Assembly: GCA_023150895.1 (NCBI GenBank)
Contig: JAKLJY010000085.1
Coordinates: 1-36,428 of the forward strand
Length of the DNA: 36,428 nt
Direction of reading: 5' to 3'
Source of the DNA: Myxococcota bacterium
GTDB taxonomy: Bacteria; Myxococcota_A; Bradymonadia; UBA7976; UBA1532
In this document: piece by piece, positions 1 through 7,682 of the stretch
How positions within the stretch are numbered: the first letter of the stretch is position 1
Layout: every line of letters starts with the position of its first letter
Notes under the pieces: generated by a model
Seen by the model: only the letters and a program-made list of their open reading frames with translations
Databases searched by the model: none
What the model was told of the DNA's origin: nothing
Program-made: the position numbers and the translations under genes

Positions 1-1530
1 GGAGACGCCGAGGGCGACGGGGAGATGGGGGCGGAGGCCGAGTTCGCGTTGTTGGGCTTCGGCCAGGAGTTGTTCGAGTTGGGCAGCGATGGCGGCGGTT
101 TGGACGCGGGGACGGTCGGCGGCGAGGCGGCGGGCGGCCAGGGCCCGACCGGCGGCAGTGGTCCGGGCCCCGGCGGCGCCGGTGGCGGTGGTCCGGGCCC
201 CGGCGGTGCTGGCGGTCAGGGCGCCGGCGGGTTCGAGCCCGTCGACTGCGGCAGCGGTTTCTCGAACGCCCCGCGCCAGTGGTCGCTGCCGTTCTCCCTC
301 GAGGACGCGCCCGGACTGGCCAGCCGCAGCCACGTCGTCATGGACCTGACCGGCGACGGCATCATCGACCTCCTCGTCTACGAGCCGTCCATCATGCCCA
401 CCCCGGACGTGCGCATCGGTCGCGCCTACTGGCTGGTCTACGAAGGGGGCGCGGCGGGCTTCGCGGACATCCCCCTGCGCTTCACCCTGCCGTTCTCGCT
501 CGAGGAGATCGGCGCCGTCGGCGAATGGTCCAACGAGAACTTCCTGATCATGGATCTCACGGGGGACCGGCGTCCGGACTTCGTGGTGAACCGGCCCGAG
601 GGGGATCCGTCGGGCGACGCCCGCATCAGCCGCGCCTGGTGGGTCGTGTATCCGAACACGGGCACCGGCTTCTCGACCGAGCCGACGCGCTTCGCGCTGC
701 CGTACCCGCTGGACGCGGACTGGCAGAGCGCGGCCGTGGCTTCGCGCCACCACGTCGTGATGTCGCTTTCCGCCGATGCCCTGCCCGACTTCATCGAGCA
801 CCGCAACGGGGAAGCGCCGACGAGCGAGCCCCGCCTCGGCAGCGCGTTCTGGCACCTGTACCCGCACACGGGCTTCGGGTGGGCGTCCGAGCCCGTGCGC
901 TTCACCCTCCCGTTCGATCTGACGGACGAGAGCCGCGCCGGCGATCGCTCGGACATCGGCAGCAACGCCCACGTCCTGGCCGCCCTGCGCGGCCCGGCGT
1001 CGGGCTTTCGGCCCGAGTTCGTGGTCACGGTCGACGAAGAGCGACCGACGGACGACGCGCGTCTCGGCCGCGCCCGCTGGGACATCTACACCCACGACGG
1101 CGACGGCTTCGGTTCCTTGGGCGTGCCGTTCACGCTGCCCTTCCCCCTCGTCGACGCCCCCGGCGCGTACACGGGCGGTTTCGGCAGTTACGCCCACACG
1201 GTCATGGAACTCACGGGCGACGGCCTGCCCGACCTGCTCGTTCACCGCGAGGGCGTCTCGCCCGACGAGGACGCACGCCTCGGTCGCGCGCACTGGCTCG
1301 TCTATCCGGGCACCGGCGAGGGCTTCTCGGAGAGCCCCATCCGCTGGAGCCTGCCCGTCCCGCTGGTCATCGACGGCAACGACGCGCCGAGCGCGCCGGG
1401 CACCAGCAGTCATGCGCTGCTGCCCCTCGGCGAGCGGTGTCTTTCGCTTCTGTTCACCGACGACGCGGAGCTGCCCGAGCCCGATCCTCGCGTCGGCCGC
1501 GGCTACTGGCTCTATTTCCCGCCGGAGTGA
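1..1530 (+). CDS. Exported FG-GAP/VCBS-like repeat protein, N-terminus missing or abnormal
   Basis: The frame is open from the first base of the window to a TGA at 1528-1530. The first internal ATG is at 25. A Gly/Pro-rich linker (about 105-235) precedes four to five repeats of roughly 90 residues. Each repeat has a short acidic motif of the form DLTGDGIIDLLV and a strand ending in WLVYP or a variant. This resembles the FG-GAP/VCBS beta-propeller repeats of surface proteins, often calcium-binding. The linker resembles those placed behind lipoprotein signals in myxobacteria, including in the next gene, yet no signal peptide or lipobox precedes it here. The true N-terminus is therefore upstream of the window or lost by a frameshift. 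The next gene starts 8 bases downstream, so the two are probably co-transcribed. The ligand is unknown. The repeat assignment is by eye and moderately sure. Confidence 0.7.
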   Translation, partial: GDAEGDGEMGAEAEFALLGFGQELFELGSDGGGLDAGTVGGEAAGGQGPTGGSGPGPGGAGGGGPGPGGAGGQGAGGFEPVDCGSGFSNAPRQWSLPFSLEDAPGLASRSHVVMDLTGDGIIDLLVYEPSIMPTPDVRIGRAYWLVYEGGAAGFADIPLRFTLPFSLEEIGAVGEWSNENFLIMDLTGDRRPDFVVNRPEGDPSGDARISRAWWVVYPNTGTGFSTEPTRFALPYPLDADWQSAAVASRHHVVMSLSADALPDFIEHRNGEAPTSEPRLGSAFWHLYPHTGFGWASEPVRFTLPFDLTDESRAGDRSDIGSNAHVLAALRGPASGFRPEFVVTVDEERPTDDARLGRARWDIYTHDGDGFGSLGVPFTLPFPLVDAPGAYTGGFGSYAHTVMELTGDGLPDLLVHREGVSPDEDARLGRAHWLVYPGTGEGFSESPIRWSLPVPLVIDGNDAPSAPGTSSHALLPLGERCLSLLFTDDAELPEPDPRVGRGYWLYFPPE

Positions 1531-1537
1531 GGTCCCC

Positions 1538-3709
1538 TTGAAACGCGCACGTTCCATCATCCGTTCCGGTCTGTTCGGCCTCGCGGTCGCACTCGGCGGC
1601 CTGCCCGGCTGTCTGCCTTCGGAGTCCGGCGACGAACCCACGGTCGTCGGCACCGGCGACGCCGGCACGGGCGCCGGGGGGCAGGGGGCCGGGGGCCAGG
1701 TCACCGGCGGCCTGCCGGGCACCGGCGGCGCGAGCAACGAGGGCGGCCTGCCCTGGGGGGCGGGCGGGCAGTCGCAGCCCGGGGGCGACCCCGGCGGCGG
1801 CGGTCTGCCCTGGGGCACGGGCGGTCAGGCGCAGCCCGGCGGCGAGCCCGGCACGGGCGGTCAGGCGCAGCCCGGGGGTGATCCCGGCACGGGCGGCATG
1901 CAGAGCTGCGAGCCCGACTGCCGCGGGCGCGTCTGCGGCCCGGACGGCTGCGGAGGCACCTGCGGGCGCGGCTGCGGCGACGGCGAAGTCTGTACCGACG
2001 GGCAGTGTTCGAGCGAGGGCTGCCCGGCCGATCTCATCGACTGCAGCGGCGAGTGCAGCACCCTGCTCGACGACGTGAACCACTGCGGCAACTGCCGCAC
2101 CGCCTGCCCGACGAACGCGAACGCCGGCGCGGTGCCGGTGTGCATCGAGGCCGAGTGCTACCTGACTTGCCGCGGGCAGGAGAACGTCCCCCGCAGCATC
2201 GACTTCCAGAGCGATCCGGAGAACTGCGGCCGCTGCGGCAACAGCTGCGGCGATGCCCGCAACGGACGCCCGCAGTGCGCCGGCGGTCGGTGCCTCGATC
2301 CGTGCGAGCAGGGCGACACGCTCTGCCAGGGGCGCTGCGTCCGCAACGACCGCATCGGAGAGAACTGCGACGACGCCTGCTGCCCCATCGTCCGCCCGGG
2401 CGAACACCGCGGCGGGCCGCTCTCCGCCGAAAGCGCCCTCGCCTACACGATCGAGGTCGACGGCCCGCAGCGCATCCGGGCCCGCGTCCGCTTCGACGAC
2501 GGCTCGTGCCCGGGTTTCGACAGCCCCTTCGACACGGCCAACGAGTTCATCACGCTCGGTGTCGCCACCGTGGACGAGCTCGGCAATCGACCGATGATCA
2601 GCCGGGGGCGCGAGGGCCTCGGCATCGGCGAGGACTGCATCGTGACCGACGCGCAGGTCACCGTCGGCGGCGCCTACGAGGTCATTCTGGGCACCCGGAT
2701 GAACCTGCCCGCGCACACCCTGACCATCGAGGTGCTGCCGCCGGCGCCGGTGCGCAATGGGGCGCAGACCATCGATCGCTCCGGTGTGTATGCAAAGGCC
2801 ATCCCCGAGGACGGGCGCGCGAGCTTCCCGCTGCGCATCGCCACGCCGCAGCACGTCATCATCCTGGCGGCGGCCAACGAGGTGAACAACGGCTACCCCG
2901 AGGGCTGTCTTTTCGGTGAGATCGGCCTGGAGATCCGGGACAACAACTTCGTCGACATGGACGACACGTACTGCCCGGTGATCGAGGCGGTGCTGCCGGC
3001 GGGCGACTACACGCTGCACGCCGACCGCACGTTCGGCGACGCCGATCGCAGCTACCGCGCGGTGGTGTTCATGGCCCCCGTCGGCGGGCCGGCCACCGTC
3101 GCCCTCCCCGAGGGCGGGTACGCGACCGGTCGCGGGCTCGACGCCTTCGAGGCGGCGAAATACACGTTCAGCGTGGCCGGCGGCGGCAATACCCGCATTC
3201 AGCTGCTGAACCCCAACTGCGAGATCGCGGCGTTCCGCATCCCCGAGACCTTCTGGGGCGGCAACGACCCGGGCGATCCCTGCGGGCCGGTGGATCTGCC
3301 GCTGGAAGCGGGCGAACACACGCTCTGGGTCCACGGGGCACGCTGGAACGCCCTGCCCGAGTTCGCCATTCAGGTCGACGGTGCGGGCGGCGGCGGCGGC
3401 GGTGACGTCATCGATCGCGCCGGTGAGTATGAGCGCGGGGCCATTCCGCAGGGCGGCAGCGACCGCATGACGCTGCGCCTCGCCGCGCGCCGCGACGTCG
3501 TGCTGCAGACGGGCGACGGCCAGGGCGGCTGCCCGGCGGACACGACGCTGACCCTCAACCAGAACGGGGCGCAGGTCGGTTTCGACGACGATGGGCTCGG
3601 CCGCTGCTCGAGGCTCTCGATGTCGCTCGCCGCCGGCGACTACGAGATCGTCGTGCAGGGCTACAACGGCGCGGCCGTGCCCGCCTATGTGCTGACCGCG
3701 TCGTTCTGA
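1538..3709 (+). CDS. Cys-rich lipoprotein with Gly-rich linker and PPC-like beta domains
   Basis: I chose a TTG start at 1538. It is preceded by GGAG/GAGG-like sequence at 1523-1533 and gives a basic start, a hydrophobic stretch and a lipobox ending LPGC, as expected for an outer-membrane or surface lipoprotein. An upstream in-frame ATG at 1412 would add residues that are only a shadow of the previous gene. After the lipobox come a Gly/Thr/Gln-rich linker of about 100 residues and two Cys-rich segments. The second has the myxobacterial pattern DxxHCGxCxxxC and DPENCGRCGNSC. About 450 residues of beta-rich repeats follow, resembling bacterial pre-peptidase C-terminal (PPC) domains and each ending in a LPAGDYTL- or LEAGEHTL-like strand. 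Length is 723 aa. No catalytic domain is seen; a structural or binding role is inferred. The gene ends 10 bases from the convergent phosphomannomutase gene. Confidence 0.8.
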   Translation: MKRARSIIRSGLFGLAVALGGLPGCLPSESGDEPTVVGTGDAGTGAGGQGAGGQVTGGLPGTGGASNEGGLPWGAGGQSQPGGDPGGGGLPWGTGGQAQPGGEPGTGGQAQPGGDPGTGGMQSCEPDCRGRVCGPDGCGGTCGRGCGDGEVCTDGQCSSEGCPADLIDCSGECSTLLDDVNHCGNCRTACPTNANAGAVPVCIEAECYLTCRGQENVPRSIDFQSDPENCGRCGNSCGDARNGRPQCAGGRCLDPCEQGDTLCQGRCVRNDRIGENCDDACCPIVRPGEHRGGPLSAESALAYTIEVDGPQRIRARVRFDDGSCPGFDSPFDTANEFITLGVATVDELGNRPMISRGREGLGIGEDCIVTDAQVTVGGAYEVILGTRMNLPAHTLTIEVLPPAPVRNGAQTIDRSGVYAKAIPEDGRASFPLRIATPQHVIILAAANEVNNGYPEGCLFGEIGLEIRDNNFVDMDDTYCPVIEAVLPAGDYTLHADRTFGDADRSYRAVVFMAPVGGPATVALPEGGYATGRGLDAFEAAKYTFSVAGGGNTRIQLLNPNCEIAAFRIPETFWGGNDPGDPCGPVDLPLEAGEHTLWVHGARWNALPEFAIQVDGAGGGGGGDVIDRAGEYERGAIPQGGSDRMTLRLAARRDVVLQTGDGQGGCPADTTLTLNQNGAQVGFDDDGLGRCSRLSMSLAAGDYEIVVQGYNGAAVPAYVLTASF

Positions 3710-3719
3710 CGCGACGGGG

Positions 3720-5129
3720 TCAGTGCCCGCCGGGCGCGTTCACATCGACGCCGAGGCCGCGCAGGCAGGCCTCGACCTCGTCCCGGTAGGCGGCCAGCCG
3801 GGCCGGTGAGTCCGCCTCGAAGCGCATCACCAGCACTGGTCCCGTATTGCTCGGGCGCAACAGACCCCAGCCATGGGGGAATGTGATGCGTACGCCGTCG
3901 ATCTCGTTGACGGGGTAGCGGCCGCGGAAGTGTTCGGCGGCCTGCGCGACCACGCCGAACTTGAGGTCGTCGGCGCAGGGGAGGCGCAGCTCGGGGGTCG
4001 TCACACTCGGCGGCAGGGAGTCGAGCAGCTCGGCGAGGGTGTGTTGGCCCCGTGAGACGATCTCGAGCAGCCGCGCGCCGGCGTACACCGCGTCGTCGTA
4101 GCCGTAGTAGCGGTCGGCGAAGAAAAGGTGCCCGCTCATCTCGCCGGCCAGCAGGGCGCCGGTCTCTTTCATGCGTGTCTTGATGAGGCTGTGCCCGACC
4201 TTCCACATTTCGACGCTGATGCCGCGCGCGCCGAGGTCCTGCGCGACGACCTCGGAGCACTTGACCTCGCACACCACCCGGATGTCCTTCGCCGGATGTT
4301 CGTCGAGCAGAGACCGCCCGAAAAACGTCAGCAGCTGATCGCCCCAGACGACCCGCCCGCGGGCGTCGATGGCCCCGATGCGGTCCGCGTCGCCGTCGAA
4401 CGCGATGCCGAGATCCGCCCCGTGCTCGGCCACCGCACGACGCAGGTGCGTCAGGTTCGCCTCCACCGTGGGATCCGGGTGGTGGTTCGGGAAGCTGCCG
4501 TCGAGATCGCAGAAGAGCTCGATGACCTCGTGCCCGAGGGCGCGATACACCCGCCCGCCCGTCAGACCGCCCATGCCGTTGCCGGCGTCGATGACCACCT
4601 TGAGACGGCGGCCCGGGCGCAGGCGCGCCTCGAGATCGGCGTAGTACGCGGGCAGAAGGTCGACGGCCTCGATCTCCCCCGCGCCGACGTCGAAGTCGCC
4701 CGCGTCGATCATGGCGCGCAGCTTCTGGATTTCGGCGCCGTAGAGGGAACCGCGGCCGACACACATCTTGAAGCCGTTTTCATCGCCGGGATTGTGGCTG
4801 CCGGTGATGCAGACGCCGCCGTCGACCGCCAGGGCGTCACGGTAGAGCGCAAAGTAGAGCACCGGGGTCGGCACGACGCCGAGGTCGATGACGTCGAGGC
4901 CGCTCTCCCGGATGCCGCCCGAGAACGCCGCGAAGATGCGCGGGCCGCTGACCCGGCAGTCGCGCCCGACGGCCACCCGCCGCCCGCCGCGCCGGCGGAT
5001 GTAGGTGCCGTACGCCCGACCGAGCGCGCGGGCGAAGTCGTCGTGCAGGTCCGTCTCGGCCTTGCCGCGGATGTCGTACTCGCGGAACACGCGGGGATTG
5101 AAGACCGAAGGCGTCGGCGGGGTCGTCAC
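3720..5129 (-). CDS. manB: Phosphomannomutase/phosphoglucomutase
   Basis: This is an alpha-D-phosphohexomutase of 469 aa, interconverting mannose-6-phosphate and mannose-1-phosphate (often also the glucose pair) for GDP-mannose and surface polysaccharide synthesis. All four family signatures are present. The phosphoserine loop is TGSHNP (Ser111), the Mg-binding loop is DGDADR (residues 245-250), the sugar-specificity loop is GEMSGH, and the C-terminal phosphate-binding loop is RPSNTGPVLVMRFEA. The length matches AlgC/ManB (about 460 aa). The start is a GTG at 5129 overlapping the stop of the upstream guanylyltransferase gene in GTGA, which implies translational coupling. The frame stays open upstream but that part is out-of-frame shadow of the neighbour. 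It is the last gene of a four-gene leftward operon. The mannose versus glucose preference is inferred from the neighbour. The symbol algC would be equally acceptable. Confidence 0.95.
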   Translation of the reverse strand: MTTPPTPSVFNPRVFREYDIRGKAETDLHDDFARALGRAYGTYIRRRGGRRVAVGRDCRVSGPRIFAAFSGGIRESGLDVIDLGVVPTPVLYFALYRDALAVDGGVCITGSHNPGDENGFKMCVGRGSLYGAEIQKLRAMIDAGDFDVGAGEIEAVDLLPAYYADLEARLRPGRRLKVVIDAGNGMGGLTGGRVYRALGHEVIELFCDLDGSFPNHHPDPTVEANLTHLRRAVAEHGADLGIAFDGDADRIGAIDARGRVVWGDQLLTFFGRSLLDEHPAKDIRVVCEVKCSEVVAQDLGARGISVEMWKVGHSLIKTRMKETGALLAGEMSGHLFFADRYYGYDDAVYAGARLLEIVSRGQHTLAELLDSLPPSVTTPELRLPCADDLKFGVVAQAAEHFRGRYPVNEIDGVRITFPHGWGLLRPSNTGPVLVMRFEADSPARLAAYRDEVEACLRGLGVDVNAPGGH

Positions 5130-6214
5130 AGGAGCTCCTCCCTCTTCGTTTCTTCGAGGCGGGCGACGACCTTGCGGACGTCCTGCACGCGGTCGCGGGC
5201 GCACACGAGCAGCACGTCCGGGGTGTCGACGACGACGAGTTCGTCCACACCGAGCAGCGCCACCAGCCGGCCGCCGCTCTGCTGCACGATGCACTCGCGG
5301 GCGTCGATGAGCACGAGATCCTCGGCCCGGCCGCCGGAGCGCACGTTGCCCGCGGTGTCCGGCGTGCCGAAGTCGGCCAGCGCCGCCCAGTGACCCACGT
5401 CGTTCCAGCCGATGTCCGCCGGCACCACGCGCACGCGGTCGGCGTGCTCCATGACCCCGTAGTCGATGGAGACCGACTCCATCGCGGCGAACTCGCGCAC
5501 GGTGACTTCGGCCTCGTCCGGCGTGCCCACGGCCGCGGCGATGCGGTCGAGGGCCGCGGCCATCGCCGGCAGAAAGCGCCGGATGTCCGCCAGGATGCGG
5601 GCCGCGGTGAAGAAGAACATGCCGCTGTTCCAGAGGTAGCCGCCTTCGGCCAGGTAGCGTTCGGCCACCGCGCGGGGGGGCTTCTCGACGAAGCGGCGGA
5701 CCGCGCAGACCTCGACCCCGCTGCTCGTCGCCAGGGTGTCTTCGCGGTTGTAGTGAATGTAGCCGTACCCGGTCTCGGGGCGGTCCGGCCGGATGCCGAG
5801 CGTCACGATCTCGCCGGCGCGCGCGCGCTCGAGGGCCGCGGCGATGAGGCGTCGGAATCCGGGGGCGTCCGCGATGTGGTGGTCGGCGGGCAGCACCGCC
5901 ATCACGGCGTCCGGATCGCGCCGGGCGAGGTGCACCGCCGCGAGGCCCACGCAGGGCGCGGTGTTGCGCGCGCAGGGCTCTGTCACGAGCCACTGATCGG
6001 GCAGCAGGTCACGAATCGCGGGGACGTGCCCCTCGCCGGCGACGACCATGACCCGTTCCGCCGGGATGAGGGGCGCGAGGCGGGCGACGGTCTCCTCGAT
6101 GAGGGTGCGCGGCGTGCCGATGGCCAGAAACTGCTTCGGCCGGGCGCGGCGCGAGAGCGGCCAGAAGCGCGTGCCGGACCCGCCGGCCATGATGACCGCG
6201 TAGGGGGCCGTCAC
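5126..6214 (-). CDS. manC: Mannose-1-phosphate guanylyltransferase
   Basis: It makes GDP-mannose from GTP and mannose-1-phosphate, the product of the next gene, in the cytoplasm. The N-terminal nucleotidyltransferase signature GGSGTRFWPLSR followed by RPKQF is at residues 11-29. Further family motifs are the FVEKP strand and WNSGMFFF. At 362 aa it is the short form: it stops after the nucleotidyltransferase and short beta-helix part and lacks the C-terminal phosphomannose isomerase (cupin) domain of long ManC/AlgA proteins. I chose the GTG start at 6214 because it puts the signature near the N-terminus and overlaps the preceding stop in GTGA. The same 4-base overlap joins it to manB downstream. 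Confidence 0.95.
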   Translation of the reverse strand: MTAPYAVIMAGGSGTRFWPLSRRARPKQFLAIGTPRTLIEETVARLAPLIPAERVMVVAGEGHVPAIRDLLPDQWLVTEPCARNTAPCVGLAAVHLARRDPDAVMAVLPADHHIADAPGFRRLIAAALERARAGEIVTLGIRPDRPETGYGYIHYNREDTLATSSGVEVCAVRRFVEKPPRAVAERYLAEGGYLWNSGMFFFTAARILADIRRFLPAMAAALDRIAAAVGTPDEAEVTVREFAAMESVSIDYGVMEHADRVRVVPADIGWNDVGHWAALADFGTPDTAGNVRSGGRAEDLVLIDARECIVQQSGGRLVALLGVDELVVVDTPDVLLVCARDRVQDVRKVVARLEETKREELL

Positions 6215-6756
6215 GGCGCGTCCCCGACGGGCACGCTGTCCCCGCCCGAGGCGACCCAGGCCTGAATCGCCGGGAGCTCCGAACCCGCCCACTCCGGCGA
6301 GACGCGGAGCACCAGGAACTGCCGCAGCAGCGCCTTGAGCATCGTGTCGAGCTGCTCGATGAGCACCATGCGCTCCGTGAGCACCTCGTCGTCCTCCCGC
6401 GAGAGCACCGCGGGGATCTTCACCCCGGCGGGTTCCAGGCGGTCGGCCTTGAGACTGAACGACCACTCCTGAGACGCCCGCACGATGCGCAGCTTGGCGT
6501 CGCTCGGCTGTTTGCCGAGGCGCAGGGCGATGCGGGCCTCGACGCTCGACGCCGGGTGCCCGCCCTTGAACAGGTTCTCCTGCGCGTTGATGGCCACGGA
6601 GCCGACCGTCAGTTTGTCGTCGAACCACAGCTCGAAGGGGCCGATCTCGCCCCCCGCGTCGAAGACGCCCTGCTGCAGCTCGCTGCGGTACCACAGCCAG
6701 GTCAGAAACTCGGGTCCGAGGAAGGACGTGCGGTTGATGAGGTCGAGGAGGTCCAT
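6211..6756 (-). CDS. RdgC-associated protein, probable C-terminal half of a split RdgC
   Basis: This is a 181-aa soluble protein with ATG at 6756, three bases after the stop of the rdgC-like gene and with a GGAG-type ribosome site inside that gene's end. It begins with an FLTWLWYRSE segment. Beta-strand sequence follows (FELWFDDKLTVGS), then an ALRLGKQPSDAKLRIVRA strand pair, and it ends in a helical segment. The order and character resemble what follows the N-terminal domain in one-piece RdgC proteins, the ring-shaped DNA-binding inhibitors of RecA. I recall similar tandem pairs in other Deltaproteobacteria but cannot verify this here. It overlaps manC by four bases (GTGA). Its role as a subunit of an RdgC-like ring is inference; otherwise it is a conserved hypothetical protein. 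Confidence 0.7.
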   Translation of the reverse strand: MDLLDLINRTSFLGPEFLTWLWYRSELQQGVFDAGGEIGPFELWFDDKLTVGSVAINAQENLFKGGHPASSVEARIALRLGKQPSDAKLRIVRASQEWSFSLKADRLEPAGVKIPAVLSREDDEVLTERMVLIEQLDTMLKALLRQFLVLRVSPEWAGSELPAIQAWVASGGDSVPVGDAP

Positions 6757-6759
6757 GGC

Positions 6760-7431
6760 TCAGAGATCTCCTTCCGGGTCACCGACGACATAGTCGACGA
6801 ATCCGGCGGCCGCCGTGGCGAAGGGGGTCGGTTGCAGGTCGGCGAGCTTCTCCACGACGTCCTCCGGCACGCCCAGGATGCCGAAGGCGGCGGCGGTGTA
6901 CGGCGTGTCGGCGCCGAGCCCGAGCTCGAACGTCTGCTCGAAGAGCTCCTGGAACTCCTCGTTGAGCTTGGTATTGCCCGACCAGAAGCGCACACGACCC
7001 GTGTGCAGGCTCCAGACCATGTCGACCGTCTTGATCGAGGGCAGGATCTTGCGCCGAAGCTCCTGCGTCACCCGATCCTTGATCTCGGCACGCTGGTAGC
7101 GGTTGAGCGAGTCCACCTTCTGCTCCGCCATCGTGCGGCGGCACTCGGCCTCGGTGTAGATCTTGAGGATCGGTCCCGGCACTTTCAGCGTGTCGATGCG
7201 CACCGAGAGCACCAGGTACTCGTTGTGCAGGTAGATGCCCTCGTGCAGGTCCACGTCGAGGGGAAAGTGCGGGCTGCACCAGCCCAGGGCGCGCTCTTCT
7301 TCGGATGCGGGCTCAACGGGCTTGAAGGCGTGCTCGCGCAGCCGCTCGGCGAAGCGGTCGCGCCAGTCCGCGGGCAGCTCGCCGCGGACGAAGTACTGTC
7401 GATAGGTCAGACCACCCTGGAAAGCACCCAA
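6760..7431 (-). CDS. rdgC: RdgC-like recombination-associated protein
   Basis: Protein of 223 aa resembling the N-terminal part of RdgC, a nonspecific DNA-binding ring protein that modulates RecA. Visible similarities to E. coli RdgC are the LGWCSP motif, the long basic helix with LRRKILPS, and the strand MVWSLHTGRVRFWS followed by a helix. The start chosen is a TTG at 7431. It has a perfect AGGAG at 7442-7438 with 6-base spacing and begins MGAFQGGLTYRQYFV, close to the family's usual N-terminus. A start at 7491 would add 20 unconvincing residues and has no better ribosome site. E. coli RdgC is about 303 aa, so this protein is short and the next gene probably supplies the rest. It leads the operon that ends with manC and manB. 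The reason for joining recombination control to GDP-mannose synthesis is not visible. Confidence 0.75.
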   Translation of the reverse strand: MGAFQGGLTYRQYFVRGELPADWRDRFAERLREHAFKPVEPASEEERALGWCSPHFPLDVDLHEGIYLHNEYLVLSVRIDTLKVPGPILKIYTEAECRRTMAEQKVDSLNRYQRAEIKDRVTQELRRKILPSIKTVDMVWSLHTGRVRFWSGNTKLNEEFQELFEQTFELGLGADTPYTAAAFGILGVPEDVVEKLADLQPTPFATAAAGFVDYVVGDPEGDL

Positions 7432-7437
7432 GGGCCA

Positions 7438-7442
7438 CTCCT
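7438..7442 (-). promoter_or_regulatory. Ribosome binding site deciding the TTG start of rdgC
   Basis: AGGAG on the minus strand lies six bases before the TTG at 7431. It is a full match to the anti-Shine-Dalgarno core and supports the TTG rather than the upstream in-frame codon at 7491. Confidence 0.7.
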
Positions 7443-7579
7443 GTCCGGTGTGCGTCGATGTCGGGCGTAGTGGTACAACACGACGGCGCACGGGGCCAGT
7501 TCAATTCGCAGGGCCGAGCGGGGCGCGTCATCCGCGAACCCGCGGATCGAAGGGACCCACGACCAAGCCGGCATGGTCT

Positions 7580-7609
7580 TTGACACCTCGCGTCATCGAA
7601 GGGTAATTT
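7580..7609 (+). promoter_or_regulatory. Possible sigma70-type promoter for the PEGA/SUMF1 operon
   Basis: A perfect -35 hexamer TTGACA (7580-7585) is followed after 18 bases by TAATTT (7604-7609), a weak -10 match (3 of 6). It lies about 75 bases before the ATG at 7683, in the 250-base divergent gap between rdgC and the PEGA gene, in locally AT-richer sequence. No clear promoter was found for the leftward rdgC operon in the same gap. Confidence 0.4.
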
Positions 7610-7682
7610 CCGCCCTTGCTCGCGCCCGGGTGATGGCCCGAAAGTGTCGAGGTTTCCCCGCCCCGAAGGAGTGCAAACGCCC

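Noticed and set aside
1454-3334. Long minus-strand open frame of 626 codons across the Cys-rich lipoprotein gene
   Set aside because: It is antisense to a gene with a signal, lipobox and recognisable Cys motifs. Its translation is Ala/Arg/Val-rich with no motif, typical of high-GC shadows.
4128-5393. Plus-strand open frame over manB and manC
   Set aside because: It lies opposite two enzymes with full active-site signatures and has no recognisable domain.
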